Assembly: GCA_028023455.1 (NCBI GenBank) | Contig: JAQFVV010006216.1 | Location: 3,800,877 to 3,864,876, forward strand | Length of the DNA: 64,000 nucleotides | From: Epiperipatus broadwayi | Lineage: Eukaryota; Onychophora; Udeonychophora; Euonychophora; Peripatidae | Direction of reading: 5' to 3' | Part shown: positions 22,495-34,244 of the stretch, piece after piece | Numbering within the stretch: the first letter of the stretch is position 1 | Layout of the letters: each line of letters starts with the position of its first letter | The notes under the pieces: generated by a model | What the model was told of the DNA's origin: nothing | Seen by the model: only the letters and a program-made list of their open reading frames with translations | Databases searched by the model: none | Program-made: the position numbers and the translations under genes

Positions 22495-23540
22495 TATTGC
22501 AACCAGTTGGTTACATAATTGTGCTAGAAAAATTAAATAAATAAATAGCTAACAACATGTTCCTCAGGTTTGAGAATAAAAAAGTGTTTTATTAGTGGGA
22601 GAAAATAATATTTAAAAGTTCTTAGATCTACTTTTTAAAGGGTCATTATTAAAATGAATATTTGTAAAATCCACATATGATAATATGAAAATTCTCAAAC
22701 ATTAAATATATTTAAGAGGTTTTTTTTTAAAAAAATAAATGAAAAAACAAAATAAGATTTTAATAACTTTGTAAATTTTTTGAGTTGTTTTCCTTTTTTA
22801 TCTCTATTTAATAAAAAAGAAAAATCAAATCTGTATAATTAACAGATTATCTTGTTTTTGTTTTTTTTTGTTTTTTTTTTTGCAAGATTTGATTTTTAAT
22901 TATAAAGGAATATAAGGAATTTTATGTTAAATTATTGTTCTTAACTTGTTTTTAACCTATGATTAAGTGATAATTAGCAGAATAAATGTAGTTATGAAAT
23001 TTTCTTTAATTGGTTGTCATAAAAAACAATAATGCAAGAGACTAATTGTAATTGGCTTGTAGGCAAGATTGTCTAAGAAAAAAAATATAGAACAAATTAT
23101 TGTTAACTTCACTTTTGAAGAGAGCAGTCAAATCTTAATTCTGCTGCTGAAAAGAAGTAGGAGTATTTCCAACTTAACTGTTGAAGAGAGAAGCCCAAGC
23201 CTAATCCAGCTGATACCAAGCTATTGAATAAAATAACAGTTTTTTGTATCAAGTTTTTATCATACTATGAGTTTAGCACTAAAAATGGTTTGCACAATGA
23301 AAGCCATGTGCTAAATTAAGCTAAAATCTAACCATCATTTTCCTCCATGTAACCTACTTTCACTGGAAAAATGTAGGAAATGTGAAAAACCCCTTTAAGC
23401 AATCTATAACATAGCATTCAGGCAAGAGCAATGGATCTCTGAATATCTTTGTCTCACTCAGAAATTCAAGAGGAGAACCAAATGGACAAATTTTGCTATT
23501 TTTCAATTACCTGGAATTGCTCCAGACCAGGAAAATGAAC
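22495..23540 (+). repeat. 1-kb direct repeat, upstream copy
   Basis: TGCAACCAGTTGGTTACATA, then blocks such as ACATGTTCCTCAGGTTTGAG, AGCAGTCAAATCTTAATTC and CCAAATGGACAAATTT, recur in the same order at 28735-29752. It could be part of an LTR of the element with a primer site at 25211, or an unrelated dispersed repeat. No coding sequence is present. Confidence 0.8.
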
Positions 23541-23936
23541 TATAGCATGTCTAACAAGCCTTCAAGGAGAATCTCAATTGAATAAAAAACTGAAATTGAA
23601 AAGGACTTCAATACTAAACCCATAGCTAGAAGTACTATTTTTTTTATGTATATTTTTATTAATAAAAAATTTGTTTTTTGTTTCATAAATTTAATAAGTT
23701 TTTCTCCCAATTTTCCCTGTGGTTTCCCTCTGGGTAGAATCAAAGATTGCTATCTTTGATTTCTGAAAATATTTAACAAACTAGTTATTTTTAAAGAAAT
23801 AACCTAATGAATTGAAAGTTAATCCATGAATAAAAATTACTCGGTAGATTAATATAATTTTATCAAACTGTATATTTATTTATTTTTATTTTTATAATGA
23901 ATAATTTACTTTGCCAGTTGATTGTAATACTTATAA

Positions 23937-24165
23937 TATGCTTTAAACATATATAGGTGAAGTTAATAAAATTTTTCACAAATAGCAACATTTTGCTTAG
24001 TGCTTTAGGAGTATGTTTACTCCATAGGCATTCAAAACATTTACACATAATAATGACTATGAATATGGAGTAAACATACTCTGAAAGTGCTAAGCTAAAC
24101 ATTGTCATTTGTGAAAATTTTTATTAACTTTATCTATATATGTTTAAAGCATATTATAAGTATTT
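23937..24165. repeat. Foldback MITE-like element
   Basis: ACTTATAATATGCTTTAAAC near 23939 is mirrored by GTTTAAAGCATATTATAAGT near 24144-24163, and GGAGTATGTTTACTCCATA by TATGGAGTAAACATACTC at the centre. The arms are ~100 bp. No coding sequence and no clear TSD. Confidence 0.75.
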
Positions 24166-25204
24166 TTTTATAATGAAATGAATATTTGAAATTATCTACT
24201 ATCATGTCATTTTTTTTGTTAATTAAATATTAAATAATTGTTTTCAAAAAATATTCTTTCTAGTCTTAATTACTTTATTCTATCAATTTCATGTTTCATG
24301 AAGTGTGTGTGTGACCTTATATCATGACAGCTTATATTCTAGGATTTAGTTTTTTTATGATACTAATAAAGCTATTTATTTATAAGTAATAGAAGCCCAT
24401 GATTTGCTTAAGATTATTTATGATGAGTTGATTTATTTTCATCTCATAGTAATAAATTATAGAATTTTTGCTTCCTGAGTTAGATTTGTGCATAACAGCA
24501 GCTACATGGGATAGGGGGTTTATATTTAGTGTATGGCATCTGATGATTGATAATGATGATGATGATTTCTGGGTTGGTGTGAAGATGATATTATTCAAAG
24601 TTCATGTACTACTTTTTATTAGTTTGATCTCTATTAGAAAATAAGTTTATAGTTGGACAGTACAAGAATCATACTAAGTGGTGAGAGCATTGATGTTGAT
24701 CAATATGTTCTAATATTCCAGCCCTGTTTGATGATTATATATTCTAATGGATGAGCACATAAGTTTACACATCCAAATTAATGTTTAAATAATTTCCCAA
24801 GCTGGCATGAGCTCAATAGTTAGCCTGGTCTACAGAAAACCCATTTCCAATCCATTCAACAGATTGAATGTTGATTTATTTTTTATTGTTTCTAATCCAG
24901 CCATGAGATAGACTATTGATGTATTTAATTTGATAGATCATTCATGATGAATTATTACTTTTGGGGAGTGCTGGTGAACTTATAGTTAGCTATACTCATC
25001 TCTCAGATTGATCTATCTTGCTCATCCCTTTTGAAATTAAATTTTATTTTTTAAACTTGAAGATAAAAGTACAATTCCTCAGATTCCTCATGGTTTAAAC
25101 CCCAATTTTCTGTAAAGTTACTAATGGCTAACCAATTTAGGGCAGTTGATGGCACATACTGGTGACCATTATTTCAGGTATGACCCTGTATGTCATCATA
25201 GTAT
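24166..25204. other. Gene-free region, possible LTR end
   Basis: AT-rich DNA that becomes less AT-rich after 24700. It ends in GTATTACA directly before a primer-binding-like site, so its last part is probably the 3' part of an LTR. No second copy of this segment was seen in the window. Confidence 0.4.
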
Positions 25205-25210
25205 TACAAT

Positions 25211-25228
25211 TGGTGCCCAACTGTGGGC
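25211..25228 (+). promoter_or_regulatory. Candidate primer-binding site (tRNA-Lys-like)
   Basis: TGGTGCCCAACTGTGGGC follows GTATTACAAT. It closely resembles the TGGCGCCCAAC-GTGGGGC type used by many retroelements. It implies that an LTR ends just upstream and that the gag downstream belongs to the same element. Confidence 0.6.
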
Positions 25229-26239
25229 ACAATGAAGATCAGGTTCTAATAGTTAGTAACAACATAACTTGAATCTCAGAAATGCACCTGAAAACAAAAT
25301 TCTATATTTTGATACAAAATTAATTTAAACTTATTGCTGTGAAATTTGACAAGAGTATAGAGGATAATTGTAATAATTCAATTATAAATTACAAAATAGA
25401 AATATTAATTGGTTATTTAAGGAGTTTATTTTAAAGTTGAACAGATAATCAAGGCAGAAATTTTGGAGATTGGGATTGAATTTTTGACTGTTGAAATTTG
25501 TTTAGACGTTTTTCAGTTTTGGTGATGGATAAAGGGTTTTGGTCTTCGCTTGAGAATTCAGTGTTTTTCATGCAACCCCATGGTGTCTTCTGTCTCAGGA
25601 ATGGCTCCAGCCCTCTTTCTTATTTTCTATTTTTAACATGGTTCAGTTAAGGTAGTCCTGCCATGAATCTCAGCCTCTAAGCCTCCAAGAAAGAGAGCAA
25701 GGCATCGTTTATATTTCCAGTCCCTAAGGCTCAAAGGAGCAGGGCTTTGCAAAGATTTTTGCCTTTTTATTCCATATAATGGGTTTATAGTAGCTTATAA
25801 TGTCTAAATTGAAATATATCTTTGGGTGTTCATGCTGCATTGTATACTTGTAGTTCAGTAACTGGATTCTGTATCTGTCACAAAACTGCAAATCACTATG
25901 CATTATTTTGCTGTCAGATTCTCATCAGATCTCTAAAAAAGGTTTTGATAAATGGTTCTTGGCATGAACTTGTGTTTGTATACCGATATGTACTTATAAC
26001 AAAAAAAATTACAATAGAAATGAAAATTGGTCACATACACATGAACAGGATAGAATTAGAGAATAAAGCAGGGGAAATATATTAATGAAAGAAAACCAGG
26101 TGTTGAGACAATAAGGTTGAAGGAATAGCTGATGAGGGGTAATAATAATGTAGAAGTGAAATCTATAATAGAAAAATTTATGCTGACAAGAGGAAAAATG
26201 AAAAAGACAGAAGAAATAATCCAAAAGAAGATGATCAGC

Positions 26240-27606
26240 AATGAATGGAAAAAATGCAGAGAACAAAAGAGGCTTCCATGTTATCCCAATTATTAGAAAT
26301 GTTTAAAGAAGATAGTAAAAAGAGAGACCAACAAAGAGAAAAAAATAATGAAAAGAGAGACCAACAAAGAGATGATAATAAACAAAAAGATGAGAAGAAA
26401 AAGAGAGACCCCCAAAGAAACGATAATAAAAAACAAAAAGAAGAAGGGAGAAAAAAGGAAGACCAACAAAGTAAAAAAGAGAATAAAAAAGAGGTCAACA
26501 AAGAGAAGATGATAATAAAGAGAAGAGAATAAAAAAGAGACCAACAGAGGAGTATAATATAAAGAATCAACAAAGAGCAGCAAAAAATAAAAAAATAACA
26601 GAAGAAATATTGAAAGAAATAAAAGTTGATATGCTACAGAAAATTGATCACAACAGTAAAAATATAGCTAATAAAATAACAGATTGAATCAAACAGATTA
26701 AAGAAGTTCAGAATGATAACAAAGAAGAACAGGATATTTAAATAAAAGTGATACAAGAAGTAATGGATAATAAAATTAATCAGTGCAGGAGGCAAGCCAG
26801 TGAAGCAAAGCCAGGAAATGTCAGAAGAGCATACAGGGGACATAGATAATCAAATTAAATTTCTGCAGGTTAGAGATGTTGATAGAATCTGAGAAATGGG
26901 TAAAACAATTGGAGGATGACCATAGACAAGATCGTCAAACCAAAAAAGAAAACTACCATGTAAACATTAAAAAAAACGGAAATTAAAAATACAAAGATAG
27001 AGGAAGTAAAGATAGAGAGTCAATATGCAAGCCAAATGCCTAGAATTGTAAACCAGTTCCTTAAAAGAATGACTTTTTCAGGGAATGCTGGTAAATCACC
27101 TATTGAATTTGTTAATAGTCTGGAAAGATATTTCAGCATTAATGCCATGACTGAAGAGGCAAAGATAGCAGTAGCTTGAAGCCATCTTCAAGGTGCATCC
27201 CAGGCATGATGGGATTCACTGTTCACCCATCCTCATAGTTTTATTGAGTTCAAGAAGGCAATCATGAAGTGCTACTAGAGTGAGCATTACCAAGAAGGGA
27301 TTAAACAAAATATCCCAAGAAAATGGAGAGCACTAACTGCAGGTCTTTTCTCAGAATTACAAATAATAAGAATACTAAGACATAGTTTCCCAAGCCATAT
27401 TGAAAGGATGTTGATTAGCACTGACAGGTGTATAAATGAGCAGTTGGCTGAACTGGTAAATACATTTGACACCAGCAAACCTGCAAATGCTGAGAAGGAA
27501 GGGTTTAAATCTCCAACTAAATTGACATACAGAGGACATATTAATCCTCATATGAATGCTATCCAATGTGGAAAGCAAAAAAATCAAGACACCATCATGG
27601 TATCAT
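26240..27606 (+). pseudogene. Retroelement gag-like region with repetitive charged N-terminal part
   Basis: The first part (26245-26532) encodes a K/E/D/Q/R-rich coiled-coil-like stretch built from short repeats such as KRDQQR. Downstream, near 27070, MTFSGNAGKSPIEFVNSLER and then HLQGASQA*WDSLFT and FIEFKKAIMKCY match the capsid pattern of LTR-retroelement Gag (F-x-G-x-x-x-x-P-x-E-F, then W-x-x-L). RHSFPSHIERMLIS near 27385 continues it. At least two stops break the frame. It would form the element's particle. The primer site at 25211 is the likely 5' context. Confidence 0.65.
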
Positions 27607-27950
27607 AACAGAAGAAATGAAGTGCCACCATGGAAGAGGAAAAAATTTCAACTGCTGACATAAATAGTCATACAAGAATCAGAATAGGAGATTCAGAAGT
27701 AGATCAAAATACTCATCAGGAATATTGTTTTTTATCCCATAACAACAAATAATTGGACAAACCAGGAGTATATCATCTCATAACAGAGTTATTATTGGAG
27801 AACTGATTACAATTCTCAATCTCCTAAAGTACGATGCAGTTATATTTCTGACCAAAGAAACAAAAATAAGCAAGACAATGAAAGTGAAACTGAGGAAAGA
27901 AGAAAATACTTTGAAGAAATTGGGGGTAAATATTAGTATGTATTGTAGGG

Positions 27951-28214
27951 TTGCTTTCAGTGCTGATGGTGGATGGTGATATTCTTATATGCATAGAAAT
28001 ACAGTGTGTTCATGATGCTCCAATGTTTTATCTCTGCACTGCATCTACCAAAGGTTTAAACTTTTTATTGAATAAGCTTCTCATAGGAACTGGGATTTCT
28101 ATCAGTAGTACACTGAATTGTCTACCAGGCATAGAATTGTGTCATGGGTATGAAGCCTATAAGATTCATAAAGTAAATGAACAAAATATTCCACATGAGC
28201 AAACATTCATTTGA
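27951..28214 (+). pseudogene. Retroelement protease-like fragment
   Basis: An 87-codon frame with FLLNKLLIGTGISISSTLNC near codons 38-55 resembles an aspartic protease core in which D-T-G has become G-T-G. LPGIELCHGYEAYKIHKVN follows as expected for the strand after the active site. It lies directly downstream of the gag-like region. RT and integrase of this element are not present. Confidence 0.5.
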
Positions 28215-28434
28215 TCATTTTCTTTCTTAATGTGCCCTCTGGGTAGTAAGTCATGTTTGTGCTTAAAGTGAGATAGCTTTTAGAGTGCTCATGTTGCATT
28301 GGAAACTTGTTATATGTAATTACTTTTTCTGTTCATCATGGTGCCAGAGACAGGCATGCTTATATTAGACCAATAGTCACTCCATCTCAAGATAAAATAC
28401 AACAATAGATGAAATAAATGAGACTTACCAGTGA

Positions 28435-28647
28435 CCAAATAGCCTAACATGGCTTACTAAAAAAATTTATATCTCAACTTGTCAGTCTGTGTAAATGATA
28501 ATGTACAGTAAAGCATGACTAACAATAGATAAAATAAAAAACAATTGCTTTTCAAAAATGGCCCAACAAGGCTTAATAAATTGTATCTCAGCTTGTATGT
28601 CTGTGGAAATGCTGATGAACAGCAAAGCATAACTAAAATAAATTTTT
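28435..28647. repeat. Imperfect ~118-bp tandem duplication
   Basis: TAGCCTAACATGGCTTACTA/ATGGCCCAACAAGGCTTAATA, then GTCTGTG and AGTAAAGCATGACTAA/AGCAAAGCATAACTAA, occur in the same order twice. Confidence 0.7.
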
Positions 28648-28734
28648 GTTGTAGTGAAATGAAATTTGCTGAATCGAACTAAAATATCAAGAAAAGGGTT
28701 CAACTCAATTTCATTTCCCATATAGGACAAGGGT

Positions 28735-29752
28735 AATGCAACCAGTTGGTTACATAGCTGCCATAGAAAAAATAAATAATTTGATAACAGCATGTTCCTC
28801 AGGTTTGAAAATAAAAAATTATTTCATTAATGGAGGAAAATAATATTTAAATTTTCTTAGACCTATTTTTAAAGGATCATTATTTAACACAATATTTGTA
28901 AAATTCCTATATGATAGTATGAAAATTTTCAAACATTAAATTTATTTAAAAAAAATTTTTTTAAAGAAAAAGAAAGGAAAGAACAAAATAAGATTTTAAT
29001 AGCTTTGTAAATTTTTTTATTTTTAATTAATCAGAGTTGTTTTCCCCTTTCTTTATATCTATTTAATAAAAAATAAAAATAAAATCAGTGCAATTAACAG
29101 ATTATCTTGTTTTTTTTTTTAAAAATTGATTTTTAATTATAAAGGAAAATCAAGAGTTTTATGTTGTTAAATTCTTGTTCTTAACTTGTTTTTAATCTGT
29201 GATTAAGTGATAATTAGCTGAATAAATGTAGTTATGAAATTTTATTTAATTGTTTGTCATGAAAATGATAATGTAAGACAGATTATAATTCACTCATAGG
29301 CAAGATTGTCTAAGAAAAAATATAGAACAAATTATTGCTAACTTAACTGTTGAAGGGAGCAGTCACATCTTAATCCTGCTGTTGAAATAAAAACAGTAGA
29401 AGCATTTCTACCTTAAGTGTTGAAGAGAGCAGTCCAAGCTTAATGTAACTGATACCAATATATTGAATAAAATAGCAGTTTTTTTGTACCAAGTTTTTGG
29501 CATACTATGAGTTTAGAACTAAAATGGTTTGTACAATGAAAACCATGCACTAAATTTAGCTACTACCTCCACTGGAAGAAAATGTAGAGAAGGTAAAACC
29601 CTCTATAAGCAGTCTGCAACCTAGCTTTCCACCAAGAGCAGTGGCTCTCTGAATACCTCTGTCTCACCTATAAATTAAAGAGGAAAGCCAAATGGACAAA
29701 TTTAGCTATTTTTCAATTACTTGAAATTGCTATAGACCAGGAAAAGGACACT
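28735..29752 (+). repeat. 1-kb direct repeat, downstream copy
   Basis: Aligns with 22495-23540 in order and orientation. It is cut off at about 29752, where the minus-strand gypsy element begins. AGGACAAGGG just upstream could be a purine tract, which would make this the start of a 3' LTR. Confidence 0.75.
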
Positions 29753-29779
29753 TAACTGTGCCAATTTTTCCAAACATAA

Positions 29780-30580
29780 TTTATATGCTGACAGTAGCAT
29801 GCTCCTGTTGTTTCTTGTACTTTGACTATTTGGTCCAAAATAACTTTAGTTATTTGACCTTCTATCCATGTCTTACATAGACTGTCACATATCCATTTGT
29901 TTTCTCCAACAACATAGATATTTACCCCCAATTTTGTTATTTTTTCTTGGTTTGGTATAAGGACAGCTTGTTACATAACTTCCAGATCATCAATATTTTT
30001 GCAGGTGATTTTCCTGTAGATGTGGAAGGTGTAATGTGTTGATATAGCATTGCCATGTTTAATGATTCAGCTATGTCTGTATAGTTTAGTTTATTTAATA
30101 TCAACTTTAATTGTTGCACAGCTTTTTCAGTTATTCCATTGGGTTCTGGGTGATTGTGCACAAATATGTTTCACTCCCCACTCATCTAAGAATAATTTAA
30201 ATTCTTCATAATTAAAGCCAGTTCCATTATCCAAGACCAAGACTTCCAGTGAACCATGGCATGAAAATATTTCCTGTAATATGCGCATGGTTTTTGCTGC
30301 ACTAGTATTTGCTGCTAATTTATATTCGGTCTACCTGAGCCAGCATCTATTAATACAAAAAAACATTTTTCAATTTATTGGACCTGCATGATCTATGTGC
30401 ACACAGCTCCATGGCCTGTTAGTTTTAGGCCATGATGTAAAAATTTTCTTAGGTGCTTTTGCAATAGATTGACAGGGCTTGCATTTGTTTTATATATCTG
30501 TCCTCATACCTGACCAATATATGTAACTGTGGGCTAAAGCTTTTGCTCTCATTACACCTGGATGCCCTAATGCAGTATTT
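29780..30580 (-). pseudogene. Gypsy element 2 integrase, decayed
   Basis: Minus-strand segments: LGHPGVMRAKALAHSYIYW near 30560, CKPCQ closing the zinc module, RPWSCVHIDHAGPI near 30420 (first D), VLVLDNGTGFNYEEF near 30230 (second D) and PNGITEKAVQQLKLIL near 30140 (the E). The C-terminal domain reads GENKWICDSLCKTWIEGQIT near 29890. All triad residues are visible but several frame breaks separate them. Confidence 0.85.
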
Positions 30581-30939
30581 TCAATATTTTAGAGTGATTT
30601 ACTAAGGGTACTAATACTTTGTCACCCAGTATAATGCAACCCTTTGACATTGATAGTTGCTGACATACCCTCCATAAAGATTTATTTAAATAGTGTAGGA
30701 TGTTTTCTGGGCTATCTTTCTCTGATCCAGTTGACTAGCATTGGGTATCCCATCATTTCTTGCATTTATCTAGAAAAGTTGCACTATTTATCATTTGTCT
30801 TCCATTGGTCTAAATAACATATTTCTACTTCATTATCAGTTTTTTCCATTGAATTCAGTATGCAAGATAACACATCTATCTGTTTTATTTGGCTACCCTT
30901 CAGATAGATTAAGTCATACTCATATGCTCAAAATTGTGC

Positions 30940-31215
30940 AAGTGAATCATATTTGAACTTAAGTGGTCAGGAGCAGCTATTGGAAAAAATTCTCAATAGT
31001 GGGTGATGGTCAGTTATTATTTTAAAAGAATGCCCGTAAATGTATTGGTGGAATTTTTGAATTGCCACTACTATAGCTAATGCCCTTTTTGTCCAATTGG
31101 CTGTAGTTTCTTTAAACCTTCATTAACTTTCTAAACACAAAAGCTATAGAAAATTCCCCATACTGTGATGGATGACTACGCACTGCTCTAATTCCATAAT
31201 TAGATGTGTCAGTTG
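30940..31215 (-). pseudogene. Gypsy element 2 RNase H, decayed
   Basis: Minus strand: TDASNYGIRAVRSHPSQYGE near 31205, RKLMKV*RNYSQLDKK near 31120 and ITDHHPLLRIFSNS near 31015. These are the three conserved acidic regions of the domain. A stop lies within the second motif. Confidence 0.8.
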
Positions 31216-31499
31216 TTAATATCACTTCTAGGTTATTGTTTTAATGAATCAATAAATGAGTTGATGTAAACAATGCCTTAGTTTTTGAAAAGTGCCCTTT
31301 TGTGTTTTTGTCCATTTCCATCACTGATTTTTTCAAAATAAATCATACAAAGGAGTGGTTACAAGTGGTTTTTTTTAAAAAAATTTTCAAAAAATTAACC
31401 AGTCCCAAGAAAACCTGAAGTTCTTTAACATTCTTTTGGAGTTTGAGCATTCATAATTGCTTTAATTTTCTCCTTGTTTGGGTCTGGTTCTTGAAATAA

Positions 31500-32225
31500 T
31501 GTGACCTAAAAATTTAATTTCTGTCACGTTCCAAATACATTTTTTCTGATTAAGTTTTGCTCCAAATGTTTGTAACCATTCACATTCCTTTTTTAATTTT
31601 CTATACAGCACGTATGTGTTCAGAATCTGCTGTTATGAGAATGTCATCAAAAAAGGTATTATTCCCTCAAATTCTTCTAATAAGGTGTCAGTCTTTGCTT
31701 GGAATACACTCAGTGTGATTGTAATGCCAAACAAAACTGATTATATTTATACAACTCATGCATTGTTATAGATAAAAGTGTAGCTGTTTCTTCCGACGCC
31801 AGTACTTGATGGAAAGTGGCATTTAAATCCAACTTTGCAAAATATCTTGGTTCATCAAGTCCAGCTAGTACCTCTCTAACATTTGATATAGAACAGGACT
31901 TTTTGTTATGCACTTATTGACAGTTACTCTATAGTCTCTACAAATATGAATTTCTCTATTCTTCTTGGTTATTACCATTATGAGGTGTAGTCCAGTTTGT
32001 ATCTTTGACAAGCATCAGTATCCCCTTTTTTACTAATATGTCTAATGCCTCTTTGACCCATAGTCTTTGTATAAAATATATTTTTCTTGGCTTGAAATGG
32101 ATGGGTTTTGCACTTTTGTGGAACTCAATTTCAACAGGCTTAGTATTGATTTTACATTGCTCCAATGTGAACAGTTTAGGAAAATTAGCTTTTATCTCAT
32201 TTTCTATATTAATTTTATTTACCAT
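31500..32225 (-). pseudogene. Gypsy element 2 reverse transcriptase, decayed
   Basis: The minus frame 32225-31956 starts MVNKINIENEIKANFPKLF, with PIHFKPRKIYF and then LVKKGILMLVKDTNWTTP, matching the Ty3/gypsy RT entry. The frame 31913-31710 carries SNVREVLAGLDEPRYFAKLD and LNATFHQVLASEETATLL (first catalytic D region). Near 31645, FFDDILITA is the Y-x-D-D box with the tyrosine position changed. Confidence 0.85.
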
Positions 32226-32394
32226 ACGCTTTATGCCTAAAGGTGTAAACCATTCCCTACCTATTATGGGACCTATTTTTCCTTTAACTATATATAGATT
32301 TAGTTTTTCTTGGCAGTTATTCGTAGCTACCAGTACTTTTATAACCTTAACAATCCTGTTTGCATCTTTTCTATTCTTGGTTGGTCACTAATTT

Positions 32395-32465
32395 TTCTTT
32401 TTAACTCTGACCAGTCCTTCTGTGATATGATAGATATAGTGGCACCACTATCTATTTACATTTCT
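32395..32465 (-). pseudogene. Gypsy element 2 protease active-site segment
   Basis: The minus strand reads DSGATISIISQKDWSELKRK, an intact D-S-G retropepsin motif, between the zinc knuckles and the RT. A stop two codons upstream breaks the frame. Confidence 0.7.
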
Positions 32466-32529
32466 ATGGGATTATTGCATATTTAAATCACCAACATTAT
32501 TTGCTGTTCATTTTTTGTCTCTGTTTTAT

Positions 32530-33273
32530 TTATTTCTATCAATTTTTTTGGTTTTTGAATTTTTCCCAGCAGCTTTTTTTAGCAAAACTTGATACACCCT
32601 TAGTGTAGCAGACCTTCACTAGGTGGTCAATTTTTCCACAGTTATTACATTTAGCACTTTTCCATCTACATTCATGTAAAAAATGACCAACTTTTGCAGC
32701 AGCAGTAACATTCACTTTTTTCATTTGGTGAGTCTTCTGTCTTTCTTGTCTTGTTGATTATCATTTGTTTGGTACAGTCTATATTTGCCTGTTGGAATTG
32801 TATAGCATTAATTACAACCAACTCATAGGTCATGCCTTTTTTATAGACTCAGAATATGTTAGGTCTGAGATGGCTAATGAAGCCTGTCAGCACTTAACCC
32901 CATAAGAACTGTTCCAACAATGCTTCTTCTAAGTACTCTCTATATGCACAAATGCCATGCAATGTCAAAATCCTGAAATTTTTTCCTCTCACTTGGCATC
33001 TATTCTGCAAATGTAGGAAAGATATGTGTTTAGATGGCTCTAGGCTAAAATGAGTATTTACTATAAAGTGACTCTTGGGATCTTCAGGTTCACATAATTG
33101 GTCTGCGACCTCAATTATTCTCAATCCTCCAAAAAGAAGTAATGTGGCAATTTTATTTACATCATCCTTAGTTTTATTAACAATAAAATATTTCTCTATA
33201 CATTTGGTATATATGACCACTTGGAGGAGTTATTTACATGGAATTCACTTATTCCTAATTGTGCTGTAGCCAT
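32530..33273 (-). pseudogene. Gypsy element 2 gag with zinc knuckles
   Basis: A start codon at 33273 gives MATAQLGISEFHVNNSSKW, just after the primer site. The capsid part continues in the frame 33220-32894 (VNKIATLLLFGGLRIIEVA, then FSLEPSKHISFLHLQNRCQ). The frame 32724-32539 has AKVGHFLHECRWKSAKCNNC then GKIDHLVKVC, one damaged and one intact CCHC knuckle. Frame breaks separate the parts. Confidence 0.75.
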
Positions 33274-33357
33274 ATTTCTTACTATGACTTAATTAGTCTG
33301 GTTTTTTATTGATTATTTGTGCTCTGGCAATAACTACTGTTTGAAAGTTATTTCTAT

Positions 33358-33374
33358 CCTGTCAGTTGTGCCAG
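33358..33374 (-). promoter_or_regulatory. Candidate primer-binding site of gypsy element 2
   Basis: The minus strand reads TGGCACAACTGACAGG a few bases after the LTR end GTCAGAACA. It is similar to the site of element 3. Confidence 0.55.
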
Positions 33375-33380
33375 TTGCTA

Positions 33381-33740
33381 TGTTCTGACTCCATACAATA
33401 ATTTGTGATCAGGCTTATAGAAATATGAGTAGCATAACAGATATAGATATCTTGAAATAACCAACAGACTCTCAGAGCACGGAAAGCTTAAATTTATTAT
33501 TAGTTCAAAATTTAATGCACTCTGGGTTATAATATAAAAAAACTGCTCTCTTTTAGTACACTGACTATTTATTGCCATGTCCCCATCCAGACTGTAAACA
33601 TTTGGATTGGGTGAATACCATCACTTATTGGTCCATTTAAGTCATTGATTAATGTACTAACTAATAATACACATATTTGTTCTTGACAATGAATATTCAA
33701 TCTGATCTAAGATCAGATAATATCTGGTTACTGTTCATTT
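33381..33740 (-). repeat. 5' LTR of gypsy element 2 (outer end approximate)
   Basis: The minus strand carries GGCAATAAATAGTCAG, shared with the LTRs of element 3, and a GATCAGATTGA block that also has a counterpart in the element 3 LTR. It ends at 33381 before the primer site. The outer boundary near 33740 is an estimate. Confidence 0.6.
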
Positions 33741-33954
33741 TTAATGAATGCAGGCATTTTTTCATGTACATTTCAACTCTATAAGCATTTCTATAAAGAT
33801 TTAAGCTTTAAAACATCCAATCATAGATCCAGAATTTGTCAAATTCTGAATTGTGTTTTATAAAAACACAATACTTGTGGTAAGATTATTACTTGGGAAT
33901 TCTAAAATATTTAATATTAATAAGAATGTGTAATAGATTGATTCTATCAATATT

Positions 33955-34240
33955 TTCAAAACTTTTTACTGCAATATTCTATACATTAAAAGAAAAACCT
34001 AAGGAGATTAAAGTAAAACACCCACATTTTGAAGATGATGAGATTATTTTTGCAAATAATGTTATATAATTTCAGAAAATATTACAACTATTAGATGGAA
34101 TAAAAAATAAAATAAAATTAATGTTGATTGCCAAAAAAGAAGAAAAAGTAATATTCCATGATTTTTTAAAATATATATATATTGATAGTAATAAAATTGA
34201 TATATTGATGGAAATATAATCAATAAAATATAATCAAAAG
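33955..34240 (+). pseudogene. RTE/BovB-like RT fragment
   Basis: HPHFEDDEIIFANNVI*FQK then LLDGIKNKIKLMLIAKKEE and KVIFHDFLKYIYIDSNKIDI match, in order, the FADDIVL catalytic box and the following ID-x-x-x-I-E-V-V region of RTE-type LINEs. The first catalytic-box residues are changed (FEDD). About 95 codons remain. Confidence 0.6.
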
Positions 34241-34244
34241 ACAA

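Larger units (their letters stand above)
29753..33740 (-). mobile_element. Ty3/gypsy LTR retrotransposon 2, minus strand, 3' LTR missing
   Basis: On the minus strand the order is LTR (33740-33381), primer site, gag with zinc knuckles, protease, RT, RNase H, integrase, ending at 29753. This is a nearly complete gene set with many frame breaks. No LTR copy is found after the integrase; the sequence switches instead into the 1-kb repeat. It is related to element 3 by LTR motifs and primer site. Confidence 0.8.

Noticed and set aside
26235-26583. Two minus-strand frames rich in leucine, phenylalanine and serine that look like membrane proteins
   Set aside because: They are the reverse complement of the charged gag-like repeats on the plus strand; hydrophobic reading is a by-product of the A-rich sense strand.
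32005-32391. 128-codon plus-strand frame
   Set aside because: Antisense shadow of the protease/RT part of minus-strand gypsy element 2.
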